From Gammaproteobacteria bacterium (GTDB lineage: Bacteria > Pseudomonadota > Gammaproteobacteria > Pseudomonadales > Azotimanducaceae): a stretch of DNA of 34,848 nucleotides. The position numbers were made by a program, and so were the translations under genes. This document shows positions 23,655-32,661 of this stretch, piece by piece. The notes under the pieces were generated by a model, which was not told the DNA's origin, made no database searches, and saw only the letters and a program-made list of their open reading frames with translations. The stretch lies in contig PBVL01000173.1 in assembly GCA_002728675.1 (NCBI GenBank), forward strand, positions 1 through 34,848, in the 5' to 3' direction. Position 1 is the stretch's first letter. Each line of letters opens with the position of its first letter.

Positions 23655-24548
23655 TCAGTCCATGAGCGGCAGCCAATCGCCGACGGCAACCGTCGCCACG
23701 CGCCCGCCAACCCGGATACGCATCGCCCCTCCTTCGGCGCCCGCCTCGAGCCAGAGCGTCGAGGGCCGGCCAATCTCATAACCCTGCCCGATGGCGGCGC
23801 GGACCGGGCCTTCGCCCAGGTAGCTGTGCCGCAGGATGTAGCCAGCGAATGCACCGTTGGCGCTGCCGGTAGCGGGATCCTCCGTCACGCCGAGTTCGGG
23901 CGCAAACATGCGCGCCGCAACCTGCTGGTGCGCCTCGTAGGGTTCCCTGCATACGACGAGCACGTTCTTCGCTTCAGCCGCGGCGGAGAGGAACTCTCGG
24001 ATCGCGCTGTTGTCCGGTTCGATCCGGCGCAGCGCGGCCAGCGAGGTCAGCGGCACCACAACTGTCGCAAGTCCGGTCGAGACTTCCTGAACCGGCATCG
24101 ACGCGTCAACGTCGCCGGGTTCGAGGCCGAGTGCGCGTGCGGCCGCGGATCGGTCGAGCTCATCTCCATAGCTGCAAGGGTTCTGCTCCATCCAGGCCAC
24201 CACCCCCCCGGAGTCATCCGGGACGAAGCAAACAACAATTGGCCCGACGCCCAGGTTGAGTGTGATCGCAGATGCTTGCGGGTGCATGACCTCCCGCAGC
24301 AGGTGCGCGGTCCCAAGCGCCGGGTGGCCCGCAAACGGCAGTTCCTCGGCGGGAGTAAAGATCCGAACGTCAAACCCATCGGCAAGGCTGCCTCCTGTGA
24401 CAAACGTCGACTCCGCGAAGTTGAAGGCGCGGGCGATCCGCTGCATCTCGGCGCCGTCGATCTCGGCTGCCGACAGAAACGTGGCGAGCTGGTTGCCCGT
24501 GTATGGCGCCTCCGCGAACACGTCCGTGACGTGGTAGCGCGCGCTCAT
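23655..24548 (-). CDS. PhzF family isomerase/epimerase-like protein
   Basis: A 297-residue protein with the two-domain diaminopimelate-epimerase-like fold. V-F-A-E-A-P-Y-T-G-N-Q-L-A is the typical first segment. E46 in F-N-F-A-E-S-T-F matches the catalytic Glu of PhzF, and F-A-G-H-P-A-L-G at 72-79 is the conserved turn. E-D-P-A-T-G-S-A-N-G in the C-terminal half is the second signature. No other phenazine gene is nearby, so a general isomerase of amino-acid-like compounds is likelier. ATG 24548 overlaps the upstream dehydratase stop as ATGA, indicating coupling; the two may act on the same amino acid. Confidence 0.9.
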   Translation of the reverse strand: MSARYHVTDVFAEAPYTGNQLATFLSAAEIDGAEMQRIARAFNFAESTFVTGGSLADGFDVRIFTPAEELPFAGHPALGTAHLLREVMHPQASAITLNLGVGPIVVCFVPDDSGGVVAWMEQNPCSYGDELDRSAAARALGLEPGDVDASMPVQEVSTGLATVVVPLTSLAALRRIEPDNSAIREFLSAAAEAKNVLVVCREPYEAHQQVAARMFAPELGVTEDPATGSANGAFAGYILRHSYLGEGPVRAAIGQGYEIGRPSTLWLEAGAEGGAMRIRVGGRVATVAVGDWLPLMD

Positions 24549-25516
24549 GCCGGCCGCTCCGCGAGGGTCGCGAGTGCCCTGGCATAGAGCGGTGCCGCCA
24601 CATTGCCGCCCGTGACGACCGCCGCCACCTGCCGCCCGGCGTTGTCCTCACGCTCCAGGGCAACGGCCGCAACGGCCGCGGCGCCAGCTCCCTCAGCGAC
24701 GTTGTGCGTGTCCGAGTAGATCCAGCCCATAGCCCGCAGTACGTCGTCGTCCGACACCGCGACAATGTGGTGAACATTGTCCAGCACATGACCCAGCGCC
24801 GCCTCGTTGGGGATACGCACGGCGAGGCCGTCAGCGATGGTGCGCGCTTCGTTCGTCGTGCGTACGCCGCCCGCCTCGAAGGACTGCAGGTAGGCATTGG
24901 CGCCTTCGGCCACCACCCCGACGATCTCAACGTCGGGCGCAAGGGCGTTCCGCACCGCGGCGACGCCGCAGATCCCGGACCCTAGCCCGATCGGCACGTA
25001 GACCCTCTGAAGATCGGGGAGATGGCGAAACAGCTCCACCGCGTAGGTGCCGACGCCGCGGACGAGCGGCGCCGCGAAGGACGGCATGAGGTGCATCCCG
25101 CGCGCCTCCGCGAGCTCACGCGCAGCCTGAGCGGATTCATCGAAATCGGACCCTGCCACCACGAGCTCGACCCCGAGCGCGCGCATAGCCCGGTTCTTGT
25201 CCGGGCTGTTGCCTTTGGGAACGACAATCAGGGCCGGGGTGCCCGACGCTCTCGCCGCAAAACCGACACTTTGTCCGTAGTTGCCTCGCGTGGCCGCGAC
25301 AACACCATTCGCGCACAGGTCTCGGCATTCATCGAGATAGACGAGACCCCCACGCACCTTGAAGGAGCCCGTCTCGCAGTGATTTTCGTGCTTCAGCCAC
25401 AGCTCACAGTCAAGGCGTTCGGCGAGGAGTGGCCAGCAGATCTGCGGCGTCGCCGACAGGCGCCGGTAGACCAGATCTGCGGCCGCTTCAATTGCTTCGA
25501 GAGTGGGCAGCGACAC
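24545..25516 (-). CDS. PLP-dependent threonine/serine dehydratase-like enzyme
   Basis: A 323-residue fold-type II PLP enzyme. K53 in T-G-S-F-K-V-R-G is the Schiff-base lysine, A-T-R-G-N-Y-G-Q-S lies near 78-86 (substrate carboxylate loop), and the Gly-rich G-L-G-S-G-I-C-G phosphate cup near residue 175. The group includes catabolic threonine dehydratase, serine racemase and the hydroxyectoine-pathway EutB. No regulatory ACT domain follows, so a biosynthetic IlvA is unlikely. The start is GTG 25516, with GGGAG six bases upstream; longer readings run into Arg/Cys-rich non-conserved sequence. It is coupled to the PhzF-like gene downstream. Confidence 0.88.
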   Translation of the reverse strand: MSLPTLEAIEAAADLVYRRLSATPQICWPLLAERLDCELWLKHENHCETGSFKVRGGLVYLDECRDLCANGVVAATRGNYGQSVGFAARASGTPALIVVPKGNSPDKNRAMRALGVELVVAGSDFDESAQAARELAEARGMHLMPSFAAPLVRGVGTYAVELFRHLPDLQRVYVPIGLGSGICGVAAVRNALAPDVEIVGVVAEGANAYLQSFEAGGVRTTNEARTIADGLAVRIPNEAALGHVLDNVHHIVAVSDDDVLRAMGWIYSDTHNVAEGAGAAAVAAVALEREDNAGRQVAAVVTGGNVAAPLYARALATLAERPA

Positions 25517-25589
25517 GGTGTCTCCCAGCAGCACCAAAGCGCGACAATATCCAATCAGGGCACGGGAGATGCAAGGACAACAGGGATCC

Positions 25590-26815
25590 TCAGCGTAGCC
25601 AGCCCGTGAGCGCAACGTAGGGTTCATGCGGCGACACGAACAGGAACGAAGCATCTTCGGTCCCGATGACGTCTCGGTGGTGCAGAGTCGTCGCGCCAGA
25701 GAGCCCGTTGACGGTCATCCTGTCCCGGGAAATCACGACGCCGACCCGACGGCACCAGGCGCGTCGGCGCGTCCGGCGCGCCCACAACGGCGCCCGATGG
25801 AGAGATCCCGATCGCCGCTCCGGTCAGCGGCCAGACCCGCCCGGCATCGGCGCCGTCCCGGGCCACCAGGTACGGGGTCGTGTTGCCGTCCTTGTAGGAG
25901 GAGTAAATGTCCAGGAGCGCAAGCTCGACAGACGCAGCCCTGAATGGGTCCAGCATCCACGCTTCCCAGGCGCGCGGGGCCTTCTCACCAACACGTCTGA
26001 CCCCCCGCGTCAAACCAAGCGCCCGCGCAAGCGCAACCGGGTCGGTCCTGTACGGACTGCCAAGGTCGCCGAAAAGTCCATGCCTGCAGATGTAGTGCAG
26101 TGCAACCGCGCCGACATGGCAGTACTCGGCGCTCTCACGGTTCACGATGAGCGCGGAGCCCGGCTCCGGCCCATCGAGCCGGCAGCCCCACGCGCACCGT
26201 TCGACATCCAGGGTGAACGGCGCGAGCACCACAGAAATGTCGTCGCGTGTGAAGTGTTCCGAGACGGGAGGCAGGTCTGCGAGCCACTTGTCGCCGCGCA
26301 GAAACTCGCCGAACCGGGCTTGCGCCCTTGCGGCGCCGACGCGCCGACCGAAACAGCGTGCCGAGTCGTTCCGATACCGCGTCCGAGCTCGTCCCGGCGG
26401 CGGCAAGACGCCGGGCGTCTTCGCGAACCACGTCGCCCGCCGCGACATCCCGTGTCAGATACCCGCCGCCTGCCAGACGGGCCGAAACCGGGTCCGGCTG
26501 ATCACGGTCCGGGGCGGAGGCCGTACCGAGCGGATCTATCCCGAAAGGTCGCCTGATGAACGCCAATGATCTGGGAGCAAGACCGGCAGCAGCCACAAGA
26601 CCGGCAGCAGCCACGACGATGATTGCGAGCATGAGTCCCGGCAACGGCGAAAGCGTCGTGAACGCAAGCAATGCAATCAGGGCAGCTCCGGCGAGCCCGC
26701 AGGCGAATACGAGGCGCCTGCCTGACCCGCGACTCCGATTATCGGCGCGCGCGCCGGGACTGGCGAGCCCGTTTGCCGGCCCCTTGCCGTTTTCCGCATT
26801 GATACAGCGGTTCAT
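25590..26815 (-). pseudogene. Unrecognised two-helix membrane protein, frameshifted twice
   Basis: Joining three frames gives one 407-residue protein. The N-terminal ~40 residues are basic; two membrane helices follow (around residues 36-56 and 60-82, the second with the repeated V-A-A-A-G-L). A large cytoplasmic or periplasmic domain follows, with H-F-T-R-D-D-I-S-V-V-L, A-E-Y-C-H-V-G-A-V-A-L-H-Y-I-C, then a hydrophilic middle and a compact beta-rich end, I-S-R-D-R-M-T-V-N-G-L and S-P-H-E-P-Y-V-A-L-T-G-W. Frame changes are near 26335 and 25749, each behaving as one extra base; removing both leaves an exact codon count. I recognise no family. Start is ATG 26815 behind a G-run; GTG 26818 is possible. 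It lies 73 bases ahead of the dehydratase gene. Confidence 0.6.
26579..26614. repeat. Exact 18-bp tandem duplication inside the membrane-protein gene
   Basis: AAGACCGGCAGCAGCCAC occurs at 26579-26596 and again, identically, at 26597-26614. On the coding (minus) strand it gives V-A-A-A-G-L twice in the second membrane helix. The copies are in frame, so the duplication lengthens the helix by six residues without breaking it. Recent slippage is the likely cause. Confidence 0.85.
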
Positions 26816-26997
26816 CACACCCCCCCACAGCCGCGGATCTGATGTCCGCTGGTATCAGTCCTCGACGCGCGTCGCTGGCGCCTCAATGGCAAGTCTTTGC
26901 CACAGGCAACGGGCGGGCCTGCAGGTGCGCAGGCCTGTAAACTCCACGCCATGGTTGCCCGCGCGAGTCACCCCCACGCTTCGTCTCACTGGTTCTT

Positions 26998-28047
26998 GTG
27001 CGCACACCGGGGGATACCTCTCACCCGGCGGATGTCGCGGTGCTGACGACGCTCGGATCATTTGCGGTCGCGATCGCGGGAGCCATTGCCCTGATGGCGA
27101 TCGGTATCCGTAGCGGGCGCTGGCTCCCCCCACACCTGCGGATCGATGACAGCCCGCCCGTGGTCGAGACACCGCCGGAGGCGACCGACGAGTTGGATGC
27201 GTTCGTTGCCGGACTCGAGTCCCGTCAGGTGACGCTCATCCCCGAGGCCGCAGCGCGCATCACCTGGGCTGCGCCGGACCGCCCGGACCGAACGCCGATC
27301 GTATTTCTGTACCTGCACGGGTTCTCCGCGTCGCGCCTGGAATCGGCGCCGGTCTGTGCGCGGCTGGCCTCGCACTATGGCGCGAACCTCTTCGAAGCAC
27401 GGATTGCCGGCCACGGCTGCGGTGCCGGCGCACTGGGGGCGGCAAGCGCACGCGACTGGTTGCGCAGTACCCAGCAGGCCTGGGCGATCGCATCTGCTTT
27501 GGGTGACCGCGTCATCATTGTCTCGATGTCGAACGGTGCATCGCTCGCGACCTGGTTGCTGCGCGAACCGGACAACCGCGCCCGCACGCTGGCCCTCCTG
27601 ATGATGGCGCCCAACTTCCGGGTGAGATCCCGGGTTGCAGGGTTGCTGAGCCTGCCGCTCGCGCCTGTTTGGGTGCCGCGCCTGGTCGGCCGGCGGCGCG
27701 GCAGCACTCCCACCAACGAAGCGGCCAGCCGGATCTGGACACACAGCTATCCGGTCTCCGCACTCTTCCAGATGCAGACCATGGTCCACTGGCTGGCACG
27801 GCAGGATCTCTCGCGCATCGACGTGCCGCTCGCGCTCATGTACATGGAGAATGATCCGACCGTCGATCCGAATGCCGCCCGGTCAGGATTCAGACGGTGG
27901 GGTTCCAGCCACAAGGAACTCATGCCGGTCGAACCGGAGGGAGACGCCGTCGAGCACGTGTTCGTCGGCGATGCACTTGCGCCGCAACGCAACGATTGGG
28001 TTGTCACGACCTTCACCCGTTTCCTCGATCCGCTGGTACGTGCCTGA
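26998..28047 (+). CDS. Membrane-anchored alpha/beta hydrolase
   Basis: A 349-residue protein with one N-terminal membrane helix (about 14-37) and an alpha/beta-hydrolase domain. H-G-F-S-A-S-R at 107-113 provides the oxyanion hole, and the nucleophile elbow reads V-S-M-S-N-G-A with S178, a variant of G-x-S-x-G. An acid candidate is D in M-E-N-D-P-T-V-D and the histidine lies in E-H-V-F-V-G-D, giving a complete triad. It resembles monoglyceride-lipase/serine-aminopeptidase-like esterases. GTG 26998 has no ribosome-binding site and GTG 27040, behind GGCGG, is a reasonable alternative that keeps the helix. It is 41 bases upstream of the DUF5916 gene. Confidence 0.82.
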   Translation: MRTPGDTSHPADVAVLTTLGSFAVAIAGAIALMAIGIRSGRWLPPHLRIDDSPPVVETPPEATDELDAFVAGLESRQVTLIPEAAARITWAAPDRPDRTPIVFLYLHGFSASRLESAPVCARLASHYGANLFEARIAGHGCGAGALGAASARDWLRSTQQAWAIASALGDRVIIVSMSNGASLATWLLREPDNRARTLALLMMAPNFRVRSRVAGLLSLPLAPVWVPRLVGRRRGSTPTNEAASRIWTHSYPVSALFQMQTMVHWLARQDLSRIDVPLALMYMENDPTVDPNAARSGFRRWGSSHKELMPVEPEGDAVEHVFVGDALAPQRNDWVVTTFTRFLDPLVRA

Positions 28048-28088
28048 CACCTGATCTGCGACAAGCGCGAAAATTCTGTCCAAACGGT

Positions 28089-31000
28089 ATGATTGTTCGG
28101 CTGTATTACCGATTTCTCCCGCCCTTGGCCAAATTTCCACACTGCCGCAGGAGCCGTCTGACGCGCGACCTGGCCCACATTGTGGGCCTGGCATGTTGGG
28201 TCGCACTTGCCGTGCCCACGCAAACCGTCGCTGCCGCAACCCCGGCCGCCTCGATCGTGTATGGAAGTTTTTCGTCCTTCGAGGCCGCCGCTCGCGCCCG
28301 CGACACGTTTGAACGCGACCTGCTGGAACCCCTCGAGGTCCGCGACGTCTCCCACGACGGCCGGACGCTCTATCGGGTCACCGGCGTACTGTCCGCCGAT
28401 GTTGCCGGGTTGCGCACCCGCGTCGCCGAACTGAAGAACACGGGCCGACCCGGCTTGTGGCTCATGCATCAGGAGATGACGGACAGTGTCGCCCCTGCCC
28501 GCCCCGATGCACCCGGTTCACGCGGAGCGATCCGGGCAGCGGCACAGCGCACGCTGGCCTCGCTGGATCAGGCGACGGCGAGCAGCACTGCGCAGAGGGC
28601 AACGACCAGCAGCGCCGGACCGCGACCCCGGGCCGCCTCACGCGCCGCAGCGGCGCGAGCCACATCGCGTGACGCCGCAACAGACGCGCAGCCGCGCGAC
28701 GATCGAATGCAGACGTTCGGTGTCCTCCCAGGTCACACGACCCTGGCCCGGACCCGCGCCGACTCGCCACGATCCGCGTCGGCGGCCGGCTCCCCGCCCG
28801 ATACGCTGACGCTGCAGCCCACCCACACGGGCGTCGACGCGACAGAGGCGCCCATCGTGTTGCCGCGCTTCGATGACGTTGACATCAACATCGATGGCAA
28901 GTTGGACGAGTCGGTCTGGAGTCGTGTCCCGAGCTACAACAACATGTCCGTGATCGATCCCGACACCTTGCAGAAGCCGGTCCACGATACGCATATCCAC
29001 TTCCTTTACACCGACCGCGGACTCTACGTCGCCGTCCGGGCGGAGCAGCCCGCAGACAAGCTCGTGGCGCGCCTTTCGTCCCGCGACGACTCGATCAACC
29101 GGGACGGCGTTTCCCTCACCCTCGACAGTTCCGGTGAAGGACTCTACGGGCAATGGTTCGGCATCAACGTCGGTGGCTCCGTGATCGACGGGAAGGTGCT
29201 GCCGGAAGCGGAATTCAGCAGGCAGTGGGACGGTCCCTGGACGGGCAACGCGGTACCAACCGAATACGGCTACAGCGCAGAAATGTTTCTCCCCTGGTCG
29301 ATGATGTCAATGCCCGACGCGGGCGAAGCGCGTCGCATGGGCTTCTACATTTCACGCAAGGTTGCCTATCTGAACGAGCGCTGGGGCTGGCCTGCCCTGC
29401 CGCTCACCGCGTCGAGGTTCATGTCCGCGCTGCAGCCCGTCGAGTTGCGCGGCGTCAACCCGCGGCAGCAGATCACGCTGTATCCGTTCACCTCGGCTAC
29501 GTACGACGTGCTTGCGGACGATCCCGACTACCGCACCGGAGTGGACGTCTTCTGGCGGCCGTCTTCCAACCTGCAGTTCGCGGCGACACTCCTCCCCGAT
29601 TTCGGGACCGTCGAGTCCGACGACGTGGTTGTGAACCTGACGTCCTTCGAGACCTTCTTTCCGGAGAAACGCCTGTTCTTCCTAGAAGGCAGCGAGATTT
29701 TCGAAACGTCCCCCCGCAGCAACGTACTGGCAAGGCTCAGCAGCAGTTCGAGCAGCTCCGGCGGACGACAGACGGCAAGCGATTTCAATCCCACGCCGAC
29801 GACATTGCTCAACACACGGCGCATTGGTGGGCCGGCCGTCGATCCGGATCTGCCGGGCTCGATCGCGATCAACGATGTCGATCTGGGCAAGCCCACCGAT
29901 CTGCACGGCGCGGTCAAGCTGACCGGGCAGATGGGACCCGTGCGCTTCGGCGTCCTGGGCGCGTTCGAAGACGACCCGGAGTTTGTCGGTACGGACGTCT
30001 TGGGGAATGTCTATCAGATCGTGCAGGAAGGCCGTGAGTTCGGCGCCGTGCGATTCCTTTACGAATCGGTCACCGGCAGCCGCCAATCGCTCGGCTGGAT
30101 GAGTACCGCCGTGGTAGACGGCGCGGGAGACGCGTTTGTGCACGGTCTCGACGGCCACTACCTGTCGGAGTCGGGCGAGTGGAAGGTCGACGGCCAACTC
30201 ATCGCGAGCGACGCACACGGCGTCGAGGGCTACGGTGGATTTGGCGACATCGTCTATGTACCCAGGCGCGGCCATCGCCATCAGCTGACGCTCGACTACC
30301 TCGACGAGAATCTCAACGTCAACGACTTCGGCTTCATCCGGCGCAACGACGACATCACCGCTCGTTACAGCTTCTCGCATACGACGAGCGCGTGGCCGAT
30401 GTTCCGCAACGTGCGCTCGTCGATCAGCTACAACCACGGTATGAACCTGGACGGTCGCGGCACGCGGCTCGGACTGTTCCTGCGTTCGACGATGACGTTG
30501 CACAGCCTGAATTCAATCACAGCGGCGTTCATGTATTTCCCGAGAAAATGGGAAGATCGCAATACGCGTGGGAATGGCGACTACCGGGTCGAAGAGCGCT
30601 GGGGCACCGAAATCGCCTGGGGCACGAACACGGGCAAGCCCTTCAGCTACAGCATCGGTACCTCGGTGCAGCAGGAAGAACTTGGGGATCCCACGTACCA
30701 GCTCAACACGGGCTTCACGTACAAGCCGACCGATCGATTCAGCCTCGACTTCGATCTGAGCTACCGTCGCCGTCACAACTGGCTCGTGTATCAGGGCGGC
30801 AGGCGCGTGACCGCGTTCCACGCGGACGAGTGGAAGCCGAAGGTGGCACTGGACGTGTTCCTCTCCTCCAAACAGCAGCTCCGTTTCACGCTGCAGTGGG
30901 CCGGAATCAAGGCTGACGAGTCAGAGCTCTACCAGGTTCCAATCGGCGACGGCTACCTGATTCCCTATCTCCGCGATCCCGCGGATATGAGCATCGACGA

Positions 31001-31202
31001 CTTCACGCTCTCCCGGCTCACGACGCAGCTGCGCTACCGGTGGGAAATCGCGCCGCTCTCGGACCTTTTCGTCGTCTTCACGCGGGGCAGCAACGTCCCG
31101 GATCGGGTGGACGACTCGTTCGATCGACTCCTGCGCGATGCGCTGACAGATCCGGTGATCGACCTGTTCGTCGTCAAGTTGCGCTACCGCTTCGGCAACT
31201 GA
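28089..31202 (+). CDS. DUF5916 outer-membrane protein with CBM9-like and SPOR-like domains
   Basis: A 1037-residue exported protein. A signal peptide ends near residue 55 (L-A-C-W-V-A-L-A-V-P). A SPOR-like segment follows (about 60-130: I-V-Y-G-S-F-S-S-F-E-A-A-A, L-Y-R-V-T-G-V). Next is an Ala/Arg/Ser-rich linker, then a CBM9-like domain from about residue 258 (I-D-G-K-L-D-E-S-V-W), and from about residue 450 the DUF5916 region with F-L-P-D-F-G-T-V-E-S-D-D-style F-P-E-K-R-x-F-F-L-E-G and many amphipathic strands that suggest a beta-barrel ending in R-Y-R-F-G-N. DUF5916 proteins are often surface-associated partners in polymer or peptide use. The SPOR-like domain may tether it to denuded peptidoglycan at division sites. 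ATG 28089 is the first codon before the signal sequence; its ribosome-binding site is poor. Confidence 0.85.
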   Translation: MIVRLYYRFLPPLAKFPHCRRSRLTRDLAHIVGLACWVALAVPTQTVAAATPAASIVYGSFSSFEAAARARDTFERDLLEPLEVRDVSHDGRTLYRVTGVLSADVAGLRTRVAELKNTGRPGLWLMHQEMTDSVAPARPDAPGSRGAIRAAAQRTLASLDQATASSTAQRATTSSAGPRPRAASRAAAARATSRDAATDAQPRDDRMQTFGVLPGHTTLARTRADSPRSASAAGSPPDTLTLQPTHTGVDATEAPIVLPRFDDVDINIDGKLDESVWSRVPSYNNMSVIDPDTLQKPVHDTHIHFLYTDRGLYVAVRAEQPADKLVARLSSRDDSINRDGVSLTLDSSGEGLYGQWFGINVGGSVIDGKVLPEAEFSRQWDGPWTGNAVPTEYGYSAEMFLPWSMMSMPDAGEARRMGFYISRKVAYLNERWGWPALPLTASRFMSALQPVELRGVNPRQQITLYPFTSATYDVLADDPDYRTGVDVFWRPSSNLQFAATLLPDFGTVESDDVVVNLTSFETFFPEKRLFFLEGSEIFETSPRSNVLARLSSSSSSSGGRQTASDFNPTPTTLLNTRRIGGPAVDPDLPGSIAINDVDLGKPTDLHGAVKLTGQMGPVRFGVLGAFEDDPEFVGTDVLGNVYQIVQEGREFGAVRFLYESVTGSRQSLGWMSTAVVDGAGDAFVHGLDGHYLSESGEWKVDGQLIASDAHGVEGYGGFGDIVYVPRRGHRHQLTLDYLDENLNVNDFGFIRRNDDITARYSFSHTTSAWPMFRNVRSSISYNHGMNLDGRGTRLGLFLRSTMTLHSLNSITAAFMYFPRKWEDRNTRGNGDYRVEERWGTEIAWGTNTGKPFSYSIGTSVQQEELGDPTYQLNTGFTYKPTDRFSLDFDLSYRRRHNWLVYQGGRRVTAFHADEWKPKVALDVFLSSKQQLRFTLQWAGIKADESELYQVPIGDGYLIPYLRDPADMSIDDFTLSRLTTQLRYRWEIAPLSDLFVVFTRGSNVPDRVDDSFDRLLRDALTDPVIDLFVVKLRYRFGN

Positions 31203-31225
31203 CCGCCATATTGCCGACATGAGGC

Positions 31226-31966
31226 TCAGCAGTACGGCACGATGTACCAGAGTGGCGGATTGGCGTCGCCCGCAAAGCCCCGTTCCTGCACGCAGGTGAT
31301 GCTGCCCCACGCGTCGATCTTGCGCGGCGTCGTGTAGCCGCGCTTGTCCTTGTACCGGATCACCCCGGGCACCCGCGCGTACTGGCAGATCGCCCGAGGT
31401 CGACGCCATCGCGAGCCGTCGTCATCCCCTTCACTTGCCCCGAGCGCCAGATCGGCCGTTGAGAAACTGCGCGCGAATGCCGGTGCCTCAGGCAATTCTT
31501 TGGTCTGCAGCCACTCGCGGGCATTCTCGATCATGACCCGGGCGTGAGGACGCGGCGCCGGCGTTTTCGCGGGTGCCACTAAGGCCTCCTCGGGAACCTC
31601 GGCGGCGGTGGCTTCCTCGGCCGTCTCGGGAACGGGTTCCGGCAACCGGTAGGGTTCCGGCGCGGGTTCGGGAGCAGGCCGTGGCTCGAGCGCCTTCGTC
31701 TCGAGCCGCTCGAGGGTCACCAGCAGTGGTGGACTCCGGACGCTTTCCGGCCATCGCTGCCACGCGAGCCAAACGAGTTGCACGACCGCGACCGCCGTAA
31801 GCACCTGCCACAGTCGCCCATGCCGTACGCGTGGGGCCGGTACAGCGGGCTCCTCCGCGAGTGCCAGCACCACAGCCCGGAGCTGCGCTGATGGCGGCAC
31901 CTGTTCCGGATCGACATCGAACCGTGCGTGAGCATCGGTCAAAGCGTTTTCCTGGGGAATCGACAT
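31226..31966 (-). CDS. Single-span membrane protein with Pro/Glu-rich linker, unknown function
   Basis: A 246-residue protein: a cytoplasmic N-terminus of about 50 residues, one membrane helix (V-L-T-A-V-A-V-V-Q-L-V-W-L-A-W, near 55-69), a Pro/Glu/Ala-rich periplasmic linker (about 90-145) and a C-terminal domain of about 70 residues containing three cysteines (A-I-C-Q-Y, I-T-C-V-Q and the terminal P-Y-C). The layout recalls TonB-like or peptidoglycan-spanning proteins, but the C-terminal domain lacks a TonB signature, so I name no family. It converges on the DUF5916 gene and is divergent from the P-loop gene. The start at ATG 31966 has a weak ribosome-binding site. Confidence 0.65.
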   Translation of the reverse strand: MSIPQENALTDAHARFDVDPEQVPPSAQLRAVVLALAEEPAVPAPRVRHGRLWQVLTAVAVVQLVWLAWQRWPESVRSPPLLVTLERLETKALEPRPAPEPAPEPYRLPEPVPETAEEATAAEVPEEALVAPAKTPAPRPHARVMIENAREWLQTKELPEAPAFARSFSTADLALGASEGDDDGSRWRRPRAICQYARVPGVIRYKDKRGYTTPRKIDAWGSITCVQERGFAGDANPPLWYIVPYC

Positions 31967-32011
31967 GCGTCTTGGAAGATTGAAGATCGGTGTTCAGGCG
32001 TCAGCGCCGCA

Positions 32012-32539
32012 GTGACAGCACCTGTTCCGGTCATTCTCCTGAGCGGCCCAGTGGGCGTCGGCAAGACGTCCACTGGCGATGAACAGAGTGAAGTGCTCAT
32101 CGAACGTGACATCCCGCACACGTATCTGGTTTTAGACCAACTGACTTACACCCATCCCCGCCCGAAGGACGATCCCTGGGGCGATCGCCTCGCCCTTCGC
32201 CACCTCGAAGCGATCTGGCGTAACGCGCGGGCAGCGGGCACGCGCAATCTCGTCATCGCACAGGTTGTGGAGACGGGGGATTTCGTGGACGCGCTCTGTG
32301 CGGTGATCCCGGGCGCGGAGGCACAGGTGTTCCAGTTCCACGCGCCGCTGCCGACGCTTCACGAGCGGGTGCGAAAACGCGAAATCGGTTCCGGGCTCGA
32401 CTGGAACCTGAACCGGGCCGGGGAACTGCTTGCGATTCTGACGCGACCCGAGGCGCCGTGCGCAGCCCGGATCGACACGGACGGACCTACGGTGCGGGAG
32501 ATCGCCCTTGAGCTAGCGGACCGGGTCCACTGGCGCTGA
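32012..32539 (+). CDS. P-loop NTPase, small kinase-like protein
   Basis: A 175-residue protein with a Walker A motif G-P-V-G-V-G-K-T-S at residues 12-20. It then has I-P-H-T-Y-L-V-L-D-Q-L near 40-50 and H-P-R-P-K-D-D-P-W-G-D-R-L-A-L-R, a pattern seen in small bacterial P-loop proteins of the adenylate/gluconate-kinase-like group. The final helix carries charged residues and the protein ends at H-W-R. Substrate unknown. GTG 32012 is chosen because it begins right before the first strand and Walker A; a longer reading overlaps the divergent gene and has non-coding character. There is no clear ribosome-binding site. Confidence 0.7.
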   Translation: MTAPVPVILLSGPVGVGKTSTGDEQSEVLIERDIPHTYLVLDQLTYTHPRPKDDPWGDRLALRHLEAIWRNARAAGTRNLVIAQVVETGDFVDALCAVIPGAEAQVFQFHAPLPTLHERVRKREIGSGLDWNLNRAGELLAILTRPEAPCAARIDTDGPTVREIALELADRVHWR

Positions 32540-32661
32540 AGATGCCCGCGGCCCGTCAGCGCGCCGCACGCTGAACGGAATTGAGCGAGAATGCGCCCCT
32601 GAACGCTGCACCGCAGCGAAAATCGAAATTTGAGCCTTTTGGAAACTACAGGGAGCCCCCG

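Noticed and set aside
26579-26614. The 18-bp tandem repeat as a CRISPR array
   Set aside because: There are only two adjacent copies without spacers, in frame inside a gene.
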